Origin: Coniella vitis
Lineage: Eukaryota > Ascomycota > Sordariomycetes > Diaporthales > Schizoparmaceae
DNA length: 64,000 nucleotides
NCBI GenBank assembly: GCA_011317545.1
Contig: WUJK01000010.1
Location: 1,488,001 to 1,552,000 of the forward strand
Direction: 5' to 3'
Shown here: in pieces, positions 23,454 through 36,344 of the stretch
How the letters are laid out: every line of letters starts with the position of its first letter
Position numbering within the stretch: the first letter of the stretch is position 1
Translations under genes and position numbers: made by a program
The notes under the pieces: generated by a model
Database searches by the model: none
Told to the model about the DNA's origin: nothing
What the model saw: only the letters and a program-made list of their open reading frames with translations

Positions 23454-26400
23454 TCTGTTGCAGAAAGAATGGAGGATGAGATGGGGGGGAGCCGGCTTGT
23501 GCTGTGTAGAGGCGTGTATCCCAAAGGGAGGCCAGCCTGCTCACAAAGGGAGGAAAACCGTGAGAAGGAGATAGAGGGCAGAGAAAAGGATGGCGGCGGT
23601 TTAAAGAGGGTGGACGGCCCAGCGGCTCTCGTTGGGTGTGTGTGAGGCTGAGACGAGGACTATGAGACTGTGTGATGTTAGGTACTAATTCCCTTGTCGA
23701 GCGAGCTTGCAGGGTTACAGGGGGGATGCGGGGTGCTGCAGCGGATGGTTTGAGACGCTGCGGAGGATCGCTGGGGGACAAGGGCGAGGGGCTGCGCAGA
23801 GGGGCAGGGCTAGGGACTGCACCTGCTGGAACAACAGGGGGAAACCAAAAAGAAGCGATTTTCAAGCAAAGACAGCAACCACTGCAGCCCGACACATGGG
23901 TTGGTGGCGCACACAGCTCGCACACAGCGCAAGTCAGACAAGCAGGCAGTAAGCCAAAGAGTCAGTCAGCCAGCCAGCCAGCCAGCCGACAAACAGGCAA
24001 GCAGGAACGGAGTCGCAGGGACGGATGCTGCTGCTGACCCAGCTGGACCATGCGGGCAGAGTGTTGATGGCAAGCCCAGTCGTGCAAGGCACGGACGGGG
24101 GTGCGAGTGGTGTTGCGATGCAGACCGTCTTGATGGCTGCTTGAAATGGAGAAAAGGACAGTGGATAACGGCATGCAGGCCAAGAAGGACGCCGCCATCA
24201 TAAACACGCAAATAGCAAAAGTATGACCAGCAACGATAATGAACAGCTCGAGGCCCACTCACACTGACCCTGAAAGTTGACTTTGGCACAAGTCTTGCTA
24301 CTGAGCTTCTTCCTCTTTTGTCTTTGGGCTCGAAATGTCACGGTAAGGATGGCGAGATGCGCACCGTCGGCCGAGGGCAGAACAAGGCGTAAACGGATGA
24401 GGGCGAGCGGCGAGTCGACCAGCTACTAGCCTGTTCTCATGTGAGTGTAGGCTGGCGTGGATGTTTGTACGTGCAACTGCAGGCCAAGAAACCCAAGTGT
24501 AGATATCGAGTGTATGTATGTTATGTGCTATGCCGTAATGTTGTGCAGGCGCGGGCAATGACGGTGGTGGGGTGGCTGGGAGAATGGCGACACAGTCGCA
24601 GCCTTGCAACCAGGAACGGGAAGCACGGTGGCTTCGAGGTACTCGCTCGGTCGGTGTTTCGATCGTGTCGGTCAATCAGAGGCAATCGCTAAAGAATTGG
24701 CGGTCGAGGACAAGGCACCCGTGATGGTGGTTGCGAAGTTGAGGACCAGCTCAGCCTTGATTGCTTGGGCGGTGTTTGAAGGAGAAAAAAAGAAAAGAGA
24801 GACAACAGTGGCCGGGTTGAGATGGACGACTGCGCGGGCGCTGGGCTAGAAAAAGGTGGCAGGGGGAGGACACCAGCGTGCCCTGTGGCGAGGTTGCACC
24901 AACCAAGTCGACGCCCAGAAAGCCCTAAGGAGTGCCCTGCATGCAACAGCCCTCGCAACCCTCGTCAGGCGCAGGCCAGCGCTGATGCAGCAGTGCAGCA
25001 GTGCAGCAACGATGGGCGCTTGATGATGAAACACGCCCAGGGCTGGTCCCTGATGTTGTTGGTGCTGCAGGCCCACAGTATGCTAGGAAGCTAGACTCCC
25101 GTAGCGGCCTTTTGCGGCCCTGTACTATGTAGGCTCCCCCTGGCTCCATGCATTGCAGTAGCCTGAGCCGCCAGTTAGTGCAGGTTCAGTGTTATAGTTA
25201 GAGCGTAGAATAACATTGACAGCAACCAATCCTCTGCTCTACTTGTGGTATGCATCTACCCAGGTATGCTCTGGCGAGCACATCACCCATGTTGAGCCGC
25301 ACTTTACCAGTGTTCAACAAAATGTGACCACAACAACAACAACAACAACAACAGCTATTACTACTACCATAGTAAACAGCAAACAAACCGCCTGCCAGCA
25401 TTATGTGGCCCCTCATATCATAGTATTGTTAGTATCCTCGCTTGGCTGCACAAAGACGTACCAAGGCCCCGTCCACCCCGCCCCTGGCACCATCCAGGAA
25501 CTACTGTGAGGGTCCAGATCCGCAGCGGGCCAACGAGGCCCATGCTCACGATGAGTTGTCTGCGTTGTGCCGTGCAGAAATGCAGCAAGCAATTCGGGTA
25601 GCGTGCAGAGAAAATATTTACTATGTATTGTTGTTCACGGCTGGTCCACTGTCTACAAGGGAAAAAGGAAGTGGGAAAAAAAATCATTTCAATTCATATT
25701 TAGACTCAAAAAGGGCAAAAATAAAACAATTAGCAGAGACATGACAGGCTCATCCATCAATCAATACAACGTCCTGCCATGCAGCCAATAAATCAAAAAA
25801 GAGGGCCTAGACTAGGGTGTTCGCAGCCAGCCAGCCCGTTTCTTGCTCCCGACTGGTCAATCTGAGTCAAATGCTTCTATCAAAGAATCCCGCAGCCCCT
25901 CTCTCCAGTCTCCTCTCCCTCTATCAGGAACCGCTGTCGGGAACAAGGCACGGAGAAGGAGGGGCTGTGAGCGCGAGACAGTTGGCACGTAACCTCACAG
26001 CTGGCCATGGGGCATGATGTGATGACCTCTTCCCCTCGACTCCTGCAAAGGTCACCGCTCAAAGAGAAGTGTCTCGATGTGTTGTATCGGGCTGTGCGAT
26101 CGAGCTCAACAAGGGAGGACATGGCCATTCCGCCGGCAATAGTCTACTTGCCCAGACACGTCTGCTTGTTCGGTATCTGCCGAGAAAGAGGAGACAAAGG
26201 AAAACAGTGGGACAGGCACCAACAGGAACTCTGGTCTGCAGGCAGGGCAGCCCGGCACCAGAGAGAAAAGTCGCGATTCATGACCATGACAGCCCAGGCT
26301 GGGCACCGCACGATTGTGGCTTTGTACTCATAGTATGCACAAAGTAGGATTTGCGGCAACATGGACGGCGGGTACAGCGCTTCGTCCACCGAACCGGCTC

Positions 26401-29400
26401 AGCCTGGAAATGAAGAAAACTTGCCGTCACGGGGCCAGTACGCCGAATGCTGCAGGATACTCATCATCTTCGCACTTAGTAGTCGCTAAGATAAGATGAT
26501 GGGGTGTGGCATAATCCTGAGCGTTGAAAGCTCGGGCTTCCAACAATAAGTCTGCTGAACAGGCAAAATGCTTCATACTTCAGCTGACAGAGCTTTCTGG
26601 GTCGGCTTGTACCCCGAGACGACATACTTTTCGTTGGCGCATCATGAACGCCAAAGTGCAGGCTATGCTCTGGATGGAGTACCATGTACTATGTAGACGT
26701 CCGAAGTCCGCACACGGAAGGACAAGACGATGCAGGCACATCAGTACACAGTACATCGTGTACACACTTGTGCTAGCAAGCAGCTTCCCATTGAGAAGGC
26801 TGGAGGTGTGGGTGCCCCTGGTTCACGGCGGAAAGATTGCTGTCACCGCTGACAGAGCGCCAAGCCAAACAAGGCTGCGCTCCAGCGGGGGCTCCTCTGC
26901 TTGTTTTTCGCGTGCAATACCCACACGTTCCTGGCCCTGGATCTAGCACTGGCTTTTTGTTTGTGTTCTGACAACTTGAGAACGGTATGTACATAGCAGG
27001 TCGCTCGACCAGGGCCAAACTAGTTCTTTCCAAGACGGAGCCGGACAAATTTCGAGTGTGTGATGCGGTGTGACGCAGGGCCCCGCCGGAGCGAGTTGAA
27101 CTCTTGTTGCGTAGCCGGTTGATCGTCAGTGGCCGGGGACGGTCGAGGACAAAGAAGACACCGGTACGTGGAGGCCAAGCCAGGGCGACACGGGCGACGT
27201 CAGAAGGTCGTGTACTGTGTACATCGTAGTAGATTCCCAATCCTGTCAGGATAGAGTGAGGAAAGCTTTCGTAGTTGTACATACCATGTAGTGAGGGCGT
27301 GCAGGAGGAAGACGGATTCTGCAATATAGCACAGATTGCAATGCAAGGCAGGCTGCCGCAAAGCACGGGCCAATAAACCCTGGCAGCGGACAAGACAAAG
27401 CAATGCAGACTCCATGGCGCACATGAGCCGTGGCGCAGGTCATATGAGCGATGCTGTTTAACGGCACAAGCTTCAACGGGGCTGATGGTGCTCCTCGGTG
27501 CTTCCAGCATTGATGCTCGATCGCAGCCAGGACTGGACACGGACACCATGGATGCGAACAAGAGGGGTGCCCGAGGATCGAGCGAAGGGGAAATCTCGCA
27601 GCAAAGCAAAAGGAAAAAGAAGTTTTGGGAGGGAGACTGAACAACCTTCTGTAGCGTCGATGCAGGATGAGTTTGCGTCGGCGACAGCGATGGCGACTGA
27701 ATAAGTCAACGTGCGAGACGAAGAACTTGCCTCGTACACGAAGAAGCCATTGAACGAGTGACAAGCAAAAGAACCAAGCAGGTGGGACGAGGGTTGGGGT
27801 ACATCCGTGGACGCACAGGGAAGGTCGGGCAAGCAAAGAAACAACAGGGGTTTTCAGGGCCGGTGCAACAGCCATGGCAGGGGCCCGAGGCGCCAACCCC
27901 GGGCCTGGCCAGCACTGCCAGCCTGGTCCTAGGGCACTGGGAGCGCAGCTGGGCCCCTGTCGCTCACTGAAGACTGCCGTGCTCAGGCCTGCAATGGAGC
28001 AAAATAAGAGTTGGTCTGTGCTTGCCCTGTTGCTGCACAGGGAAAGCACCACCCAAAGCTGTGCGAGCTGTGCTGAAGACAGCAGCGGGGAGGGTGTGCG
28101 AAAACCCCACCTCCAACAGCTTCCCAACGGAGGAAGGCAATGAGACCATCATCAGGAACACAAATGACTCTGAGGCCCGCCTGCATCCGTCCAGCAACCG
28201 CATCCCCTGCTGCGTGCCTGTGTCAGTTTGCTGTAACTGTCTTGACAGGACTCTTGTGTTCCTCCACGAGACCCTTTGTCGGCGTGACGCGCGTCGCATT
28301 CAGTGCTGGGCGCCCTGCTCTTGCATTACGTCGCCATGAGCCAACCTCTACGATGCTTTCCCGCCATCGTTCTGGGCAAATCTATGATGCTGTCGCCGCC
28401 TAGCCGACATACGCCCTACAGCGTCAATCCATGGCCAGCTGCCCGAGGCCGCCCGAGGCCGCTCGACCCAAGAAGCCAAGAGCGTTTCCTCATCTGGAGA
28501 CACGAGCCGGCCAGTATCTCGAACAAGCCCTTCTGATCTTATGAGCTCAAGACAATGCGGCTACTGCTGGTTGGCCAGTGGCATCTTAGGTGGCAGCCAC
28601 ACCTGGGACATGCGTCTGGACCGCTCGACCTCCACCACGACAAAGCATAACCGTGGGTCCCGTGTCCAAGCCAAGAAGACGGGCTGCTCGGCTGTTGTAA
28701 TTCGCAGGAAGATGCTGTGACTCTGTCTAGCATGCTGGCAGGACCGCCTGCGGTTCTGGAATGTCCTTTACATAATAGAGGCTGGCGTCGCTGGGGGAAG
28801 GGGGGATGTCTGGCTGTCTATAGCCGCTAAGGGATCCCACAGCTGCCACGCACAGGCCTAGAGCGGTGTTGATGCTGCGGATGCCCGTCGCTTCCGGACG
28901 ACATGCTGCAGTGCGCCCGGCTAGTTCGACCCTCGGCAACTGGCCCTTTCACGCCATCCTCCAGACTACCAGCAACCTGTCCGACCCGGGCAGCCTCAAA
29001 GGGGTGCCTGGCTGGTGCCGATTGGTCCATCGACAGCCACTGCCCCTTGTTCAACCATCTCCTGTGAAGCAACATACACTCTACTTTAGACTGCTGTGGC
29101 TGTCTCCAGCGGAAGCTGAAAAGCACGGACGGTCCTGCCGTCCTCTCACCTTCCGTTCTGAAGTGCATTTCTCTGGGCGGTGCGACATGAGCTTTCACCT
29201 GCTCGAAACAAACCAACTCTGCATCCACTCACGGGCAGATACGAGCTTGAAACGTTTGACTTGCTCTGCCGGCGCTGCCCGGCCAGTGTTTGGAACGCCT
29301 AGCCATCGGATCCTGGATAGATGTCAAGCCAAAATTGTTTATACTCTGGCCTAGCTACCAAGAATGTCGTTGGGGCCTGTTCTCGGCAAAAGCAATCAAT

Positions 29401-32400
29401 CCGCCACAACAATCAGCAGCGCTTGTCCGCACCCTCCATATGAACTCGATGCCCTAGCGGTCCAATGGCGCCAAGGCTACAAGGTACCAACGCTATTGAA
29501 ATCAGAACTCCCCAGTCGCGCTTGTGCCTTGCATGGTGCAGGGTGGCTTGAGTGGGACCAACTGTCGTCCGGCTTCAGAGTACTGATGCCTCCATGAACC
29601 AATGGCTCAAGGAAAAGTGCTGGCACCTCTTTGGCCGTGCAACATCCGAGTTATCTTGGTAGACTACTATGTATTGCTATCTGCATTTTTGGCGGGTCCA
29701 AGACGCAATGCTGCATTGCGGTCAGCAACGCTCCGTCGTCAAGGTGCATACCAGCTAAGTACTTGACCATTCTGAAAGACACCCGCCTAGCTGACTCTCC
29801 TTGTCGTCCAGCCGCCGTTTTATACCACCATGTCGAACGCCCTTCGCATTTGCATGTCGCGTACAGACTTCGAGAGCGTACTGCTGCTATTCTGGATTGA
29901 AGCTGCGAGCTGATGCGGCGTGACCTGTCTTTCACCAGGTACGCGGTACTTGGGACTTGGGCTGTTGTTGTTCGTGCAGGACCACCCACCTACAGCGTAG
30001 TTTTAGTCTGGTCTCTGGCAGACTTTTACCATGTATGCCTGAACGCCGCCGCTGAAGTCATACTAACATTCAGCTTATTTCGTTCATTCATCCCGAGCGG
30101 GCGCCAGATGGTCAAAGCTTAAATTCTGGATATGCACACACCGGATATTGGTATTGCCTGTCTTGACCGTCCATCCGCCCTGCATCTTCTTGCCTTTGTT
30201 AGCAGCTCCGCGACACCCGATAGGCTGTTGCCCACATATACTACTGACGAAGAACGTCTCTTTGTATGCTCCAGTTCTCAGTCCTGACTCAGACCTGCCA
30301 AGTAAAGCTTCACTTCAGGCCTCGCGTCAAGACCGGGGTTCTGTTGGACGAGGCTGACATGCGACTGTTGACAGATATCAAATATTGCTTGAGCAAGCCA
30401 CAAGACTCTGCTCGACTACCGCTATCATGGTCCACTTTCCATTTGTTCCTCGAGCTTTTCCCAAGGCGCTCCTACAAGGTGCAGCACCCAGGACGCGTGA
30501 CGAGTCTGCCGTGCTGCAGACCTTGATTCAGCTGCCTTCGGCTCCGGGCGTGCTCCGTTCTTTTCCGACCATTGACACCCTTCGAGGGAGGCGTCTAAGC
30601 ACATCAAAAGAACCTCGTGCTTTGTCTTATGGGCAGGCGGCACGGCGCATGGTCGGTTTACATGTGAAAGCCTTCTACCGAGTCGCCAGGCCAGATCTAG
30701 AGCGCTTGTCTGCTACAAATCTGTCAGTTCATGCTAATACGGGACGGTGCAGACCGGGGCGTTATCAGCGTAACATCAATACTATGTATACTCCCTCGTT
30801 TCGCCGTTTGCTGTGTCTTGCCTGTACCAACATGTTAGGGTCTTGACTTGACAATCTAGTCGATCTCAGACAATGATCTACTCTCTCACGGCGCCATGTC
30901 TCACCCCACGACAATGTACGGGCTGGTCAGTCTCTGGACTTGGATATTTTGTGACCCAGGTGGCCGGATCCGAACGGTCCTCTTTGCCCAAAAGGACGTC
31001 TACTAGACAAGCGCCTCCTCCGCCACTCAGACCGAGTATGCACACGTCCAGTCTTTTGGCATTGTTAACCACAGGATACCAGGACGCACTTGTCCTTGGA
31101 AATGGCTGCACGCCAGACATCCTCCAGCGTTCAGAGAGCAAGACTGGCTACCGCAGGGAGATGAACTGAATGCTCTCAGAAGCTGATTTAACTCATATGC
31201 TGCTCCATCTTGGTCTCCGAGCAATATAGGGCTAAGCTGGGTCCTTGTCTCTAGCCAGCGTCAGTCCATTCCGGTCGCCGCTGGATCGCAAGGGCTGAGT
31301 GGCTTGCTGACAATCCTGGCTGCGTTCTGGTGTCCTCCTTTCTTGGGCTGGTGTGGCCTCTGTTACTATCTATTTTCTCCCTTCCCAAATGGGCAATTTG
31401 TTTAGCTGGCGAGCTGGCTGGCTGATCTGTATGCAAGATGCCCATGTACACGTACACCCCCCATGCATATATGTTCAGCATGTGCCCTTGCTATAGTGTG
31501 CCTGCAGGAACTCATCAGGCAGGACGAAAGGCCTCATACCCATTGGCCACCTGCCGTGATGATATGCTGACATTGCACTGCGAGCGTTCCAACGATTAGG
31601 GGCCACCATCTCCGCGCAATGGGCAAGGAGCTGCTGGCAAGGCGTTCGTTCACGTGGCAGCAGTGTGCTGTGCCAAGAATCCGGTTCGCTTTCCCTTGGG
31701 GCGTGTAACGGTGAATGTGAAATCCCATAGGCTTTCCCAAATCAGTAGAGAGGTGGCCAACCTCCCTCTCTCCCTTTTCGCCCTCCTTTGGCCCCCTTTG
31801 GTTGGGTTGTGCAATCTTTTCTCAAACAGACTTGCACTCGAGGTAGATACTTGCAGATTTTAGGAGGCGTCCCACTCGACGACCATTGTTCTTCTATCGA
31901 TTTTCCTGTTTCGGCCTCAACTTTGGCGAAAAACGCAGAAAACGCACCACCCTGCCTTTGTCGTCTATCGCCCTACGTCCTTCCACCTTCCGATAATTCG
32001 CTTGTTGTCTTGGGTCGCCACATATGCATGCAGGGTGCGTGGGACCATTTGCCCGCTACTGCTGATTTATTAAATTGTATGTTTCGATGGTTTGGTTGAG
32101 CATCACTTCCTTCCCCTTTTATCAATGTGGCGATGCCTCACTGCGGGCGTTATATACCTACCTGCCTCCCTTTCTCGCCATACAAAGTTCACTTCACACT
32201 AGCATGCATCATTAGTAACATTGATTTTCATGAGCAAGCAAACTCGGTACGTGCTGAACCACCAAAGCGGAGCGACTTTTGGCTCCGCGCCATCCGTAAA
32301 TACCCTGGTGGTTCTTTTGAATGACTTGCAACCATCACTGCAACAGATACGCTTGCAAATGGGATTGACACGGACGAATGCCTGGCTCTCGACGTTTCAG

Positions 32401-33399
32401 GAGTCTAGTTGATGACGATGACGATGAATGGTGTTATTGTTGTGCCGGAATTGCTCGTTTGCACAGTCATGAACATGACTGCGGGCCGTTCAACGGCAGC
32501 GGACCTCTTCCATAGCGAGTGATTTAAGAGTGAAGAGCCGCTTTGGGTCGAAGGAGACCAAAAGAACTGAGGTGAATACTCCCGTGTCAGTGCAGATCTT
32601 AACATCTACGGCAGCTTCGTCGCTACACTAGCAAAACGCTACGCTGCGAGTGCCGCGATATCGCAGTCCTTTGTTCCTACCGCTTGCGTGTATCTTTGAC
32701 TCGCTACTACTGCCACAGCCATAGATGTCCAAGTATAAGTAGGAGGCCAGACTCCCGCCCTCCGTATTGGAAGATAGGAGGAGGGGGCAACATTTTTATT
32801 CCTTTCACCCATCGCCCCCTACTATTACCTCCCCTCCTATCGTCCACTCATTTTTCGTCCTTGGACAAAGCGGTTGCTTTTATCAAAGCCTTTTCACCCT
32901 CATACTTCTGGGTTGTTCCCAGAGCGCGAAGCACAAACCGGAGACGGCCCATCTGGCTCATCTTCAGGCTTTGGAACAAGCAGAAGCGACTGATTGATTC
33001 AAACTAACATCTCGCTGAGATAGAGTATGTAATATCTCGCTACTGTCTAACACTGCAAGTGAACTAACAACCTTGCCTTGACAGTATCATGCTCCTACTC
33101 CTCAACACTTTGGCAAAAAATTGGAATGCCATTCTCAAAGCTCATGACAAACCCTCCCCTCCCCCTCGGAACTCTGCATTGTGCCTATGACAGCAACTCA
33201 ACGGCGAGTCATCCTGGCAAAAGGTGTCTGAAGCGGCAACTTCAGCCCTATTTGCCTTGGCTTTGCTCTGATTGCACCTGTTGTACGGCCTAGGCGAGCC
33301 TATTGACCGGTCAGCACCAATCACATCTCACAACAAAGCGCGGCAATCAAAGCATATTGCAAGCAGAGAGAGTGCAAACAACTTACTGCTGTGGCTTCT
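23454..33399. other. Ten-kilobase gene-poor stretch
   Basis: No open frame in this 9.9 kb stretch has a recognisable domain or a believable exon chain. The longest frames are minus-strand and overlapping: 26773-27609 (278 codons) and 27246-28127 (293 codons). They are rich in Cys, Leu, Pro, Ser and Arg with no motif. Base composition is near balanced, not AT-rich, so there is no sign of RIP-degraded transposons. Small repeats include a CAGC run near 23965-23990 and a CAA run near 25328-25352. It may hold regulatory DNA of the C2H2 gene, non-coding RNA or fast-evolving small genes that cannot be recognised by eye. Confidence 0.5.
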
Positions 33400-34119
33400 T
33401 TACGGCAGCCTCTTCGATAACACCTCTGCAAGCAACCGACGTCCCTTTTGGTCCACCTGGTATAGGCTCTCTATTGCGCAGGGTGTTAGCCAGGAACCGG
33501 TATCAAGGTGTCAACATCATGCAGGAAACGCTGCTCGCTTACCGGGGCCACTTCGGATCTGGCGGCCGGACGTTGTCTGGGACTCATGGCCTGCATCGGT
33601 CGGTTGGGCAGAGTAGGGGCCCCATTTGAAGATGTTGGCTGTGCCCCGCAGAATCAGTACGTGCTGTTTGGAATCTATATCCAGCAAATTTGCCAGCTGA
33701 CATACCTGATCTCCTCCAGCCATCGCCGCTCCGTTCCCATTCCCATGCTGCCCCGCGCGTGTCGCGTTGCCATTGCTAGTCGAGTCTGGCAGCGCTGCAC
33801 TGTGGTCGCGGTGTGTATTTGCCCGGAACTCATGCTACTGTTCTAGGGCGCGATGCCTGGCCAGGAGAAAGTTTCGCCAGCGACAGCGATCGTTGCCGCA
33901 TGTCAGCGACCAGTTGACGGCTTGCTCCAGGGTGCGAACGCATGCCTCATGTTCGGCGTGTCCCTCGGCACGGCGAGCGTCAGACCGTGCAATTGGCGAC
34001 TCGATGCGGATGAAGGCGCGTCGGGAATTAGGCGCGCCTCTCCGTGCTGTGGTCGTCACGGGGTGGTGACAAGTCGGGCAGGAAACGGGAAAGGTGAACG
34101 TGTGCGTGTGCGTGTCCAT
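33400..34119 (-). pseudogene. Possible two-exon gene with an in-frame TAG
   Basis: A minus-strand frame starting MDTHTHTF at 34119 runs 94 codons to a TAG at 33837-33835, and the same frame then stays open for a further 97 codons to a donor (GTAAGC) at 33542. The sequence past the TAG has coding-like character (for example LPDSTSNGNATRAGQHGNG and NIFKWGPYSAQPTDAGH). A short second exon, 33470-33400, after an acceptor CAATAG with a CTAAC branch-like site, continues in frame as SLYQVDQKGRRLLAEVLSKR and stops. The first part has cysteine pairs (CPTCHH and LTCGNDRC) that could bind a metal. A 63-base in-frame intron starting at the GTAGCA overlapping the TAG could remove the stop, but its donor is poor. 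Otherwise it could be a pseudogene, a read-through gene or a chance frame. No family is recognised. Confidence 0.28.
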
Positions 34120-34894
34120 GGCTGGTGTGGGGAGCCTTTTCGGATGGGGAAACGTGTCGGATACCAACCAGTACTCTAGCAAGTTGCAGCTGTGGGAGTT
34201 ACTGTTATATTGTCGATCTTGGTGGTATGGAACTGATGCACGGTTGCTGCTGTCGAAAGCAAATCAGCGTTGACTCGAGCGAGACTCTGCTTGTTGGTGG
34301 TGCTTTTATAGTTGTTTATCGACTGCCGTTGGCAAATCATTGAATTCATGGCCAGGAACCATCCATCCTGCCAAGACTTGCTCCTGCCGTTGACAAATTA
34401 TTGAATTCATGGCCAGGGACCATCCTTCCAGTACTTGCTCCTGCCGGGCTCTCTTCCAACCAAACCCGTTTTGACTTGTCTGCGAGTCTGCAGAAAGGCT
34501 CCGAGAACAATCTTTGGGCTTCCTAACCACAAGGAACTGTCAACATGTGACCTATGTATGCAAGTTACGACAAAGTATACAGCACCGTGGCTTTGAAGAG
34601 GGAAAATGGCGAGCCATCGTCTTCTAGGTCTAGAGGGTGGTGCCCTTTCAGTACGTTGACTCGTTTCTCTCCATAAGAACCCTTCCTTCTTCTGTCCATA
34701 TCGTCTTGATATTGATATTGACGGGCAGCTAGTTGTTCACGGGATTTCCTTTTGCTTTGGCCCCCTCAACAGCCCTCAACAGCCCAAGAAAGAGACTCGC
34801 CTCGTTCAACCGCCAAAGCGTCTCAGTAGGAAAGCAACTAAAAGATATTGGACACTACAGCAAAGACGGCGTTGGTGTCGGTGCTGTTCAGCGC
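34120..34894. other. Intergenic with a short tandem repeat
   Basis: Upstream of the doubtful 34 kb gene and downstream of the 34895 gene. It contains the two-copy repeat at 34323-34440 and no coding region that I can support. Confidence 0.5.
34323..34440. repeat. Two-copy tandem repeat, about 60 bases per unit
   Basis: Copy 1 is 34323-34383 and copy 2 is 34384-34440. Both begin CTGCCGTTG, contain TTGAATTCATGGCCAGG and end ACTTGCTC. The start of a third unit (CTGCCG) follows. The copies differ by a few substitutions and a four-base length difference, so the duplication is not recent. Confidence 0.85.
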
Positions 34895-36344
34895 TCACTC
34901 AAGGCCGAACTTCCCCTCGTCGTCATGGCCTTCGTCGCCTTCTACATGGTATTCGTTCTTGGAGGGGTCATACTCCAACCAGAAGTAGACAATGGGGCTG
35001 CCCGTTTCGCTATCCGACGACTCGTGGCCGTGGCCGTGGTTGTTGTGGACGACGGCCTGCCGCAGGTCGTCACACATGTCGCAGTCGCAGTAGGTGGCCT
35101 GGGTGCCTTGGTCGTCTTCCTTGCTCTCCTGGCCCGTCTTGCGAGTTCCACCCTTGACTTTGCCCTCGCCCGTGCCTTTGTCCCTGATCTCGGTGTCGCG
35201 GGTTCCTTCCTCCTTGTTGACACGGCACTTGTTGTTCTCGTGAGCCTTCTTCACGTTTTGTTCCTCTTCGTGGGACTCGTCATCCCAGTGTCGCTTCTTG
35301 ACACGCGTGCGCTCCTCTTCAAGGCCAGGACGCAATCGAAGCTGGTCCGGGACAAGGGCAACAACAGAACTACTACCACTATTCCTACCACCACCAATTT
35401 CCAAATGCTCAATCTCATAATCAAAACACCACGGGACAGGGGCGGGTTCTACCCACTGATAAACAACTTGACCACCGTGGCCGGCATGCCCATCATAGCC
35501 GCCACCACGATGCACGGCCCGGTCGTGGTGCCAACTGCGAGGGGGTTCAGAAGCGAGCGTCATGGACGTCAATGCCTGGGGCTCAGATCCAGGATAGGCG
35601 CTGCCGTCAGTGCCAGAGACACTGGGGAAAGCCGCATCCGAGCGTCTTGCTGCGGCTCCTGAGCTTGTTGTGCCTCCTGCAGCAAAGGGCTTGGCGGATG
35701 GGGTGTACACATAACAGCTCGCATTGCCTTCGTCGGTGAGGGTATAGTAAGCACCGTCGGGCTCGAGGACAGTAAGGTGGGGTGTAGCGCTGGGAGGGCT
35801 GTGGTGCGTGGGGTACATGAGGTTGTATTTTTCCTCGTCCATGTTGATGTCCTTGCCGTTGTTGTTGTTGTTATTGGCATTGACATGGGCCTTGTCGGCG
35901 CCGTGGGCGAGGCCAGGGCTGTTGCCAGTTGAGGTGGTGTTGACATTGACCTCCGAGATTCCGTTTCCACTGGAGTTATCGTTGCTGGCAATACTGTCTT
36001 TCTCCTTCGCTGAACCCCTTGATAGCACGGGACAAGCGGTGATGGTGGCTATACCAGACGGGCTGGCAAATCTGGTTAGTACATCTTTCCTCTTCTTGTT
36101 TTGCTTCTTCTTTCTTGGTGGACAACAACCTCGACTGACAGGTAAGAGTATAAACGATAAAAGGAGAGAGTGGTGGAAAAAGAAAGCAATAGACGTACCA
36201 ATTCTTTAGCTCTAGATTTGTGCAGTCCCCAAGGACCACCTCGCCTGCAAACCGATCGCCGGCGGGGACGGCAGCCTTGCGAACAAGCTCCCTGACATCG
36301 GAGTGGGACGTCTTCTCGGGAGGTGCAGAAGCGGAACGCGTCAT
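34895..36344 (-). CDS. Hypothetical acidic, low-complexity protein, about 437 aa
   Basis: Two exons are proposed: 36344-36199 (MTRSASAPPEKTS through LGDCTNLELKN) and 36062-34895. The donor GTACGT at 36198 is clear. Two acceptors are possible. The first AG, in ACTAACCAG, would create a TGA at the junction. The second, TTTGCCAG ending at 36063, keeps the frame and lies a normal distance after the CTAAC branch site, so I chose it. The protein is rich in Asn, Gly, Ser and His, with an N6 run and charged C-terminal stretches. It has short blocks that look conserved, such as LEPDGAYYTLTDEGNASCYV and YCDCDMCDDLRQAV, the second with three cysteines in seven residues. No family, signal peptide or membrane segment is recognised. 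It is divergent from the BTB gene, 1.2 kb away. Confidence 0.6.

Noticed and set aside
26773..28127. Two overlapping minus-strand frames of 278 and 293 codons
   Set aside because: They overlap each other in different frames, are rich in Cys, Leu, Pro, Ser and Arg, and show no motif or plausible exon partners.
33142..33324. Minus-strand frame downstream of the 34 kb candidate that could be a further exon
   Set aside because: The phase does not match the better-supported exon ending at 33400, and that exon already ends in a stop codon.
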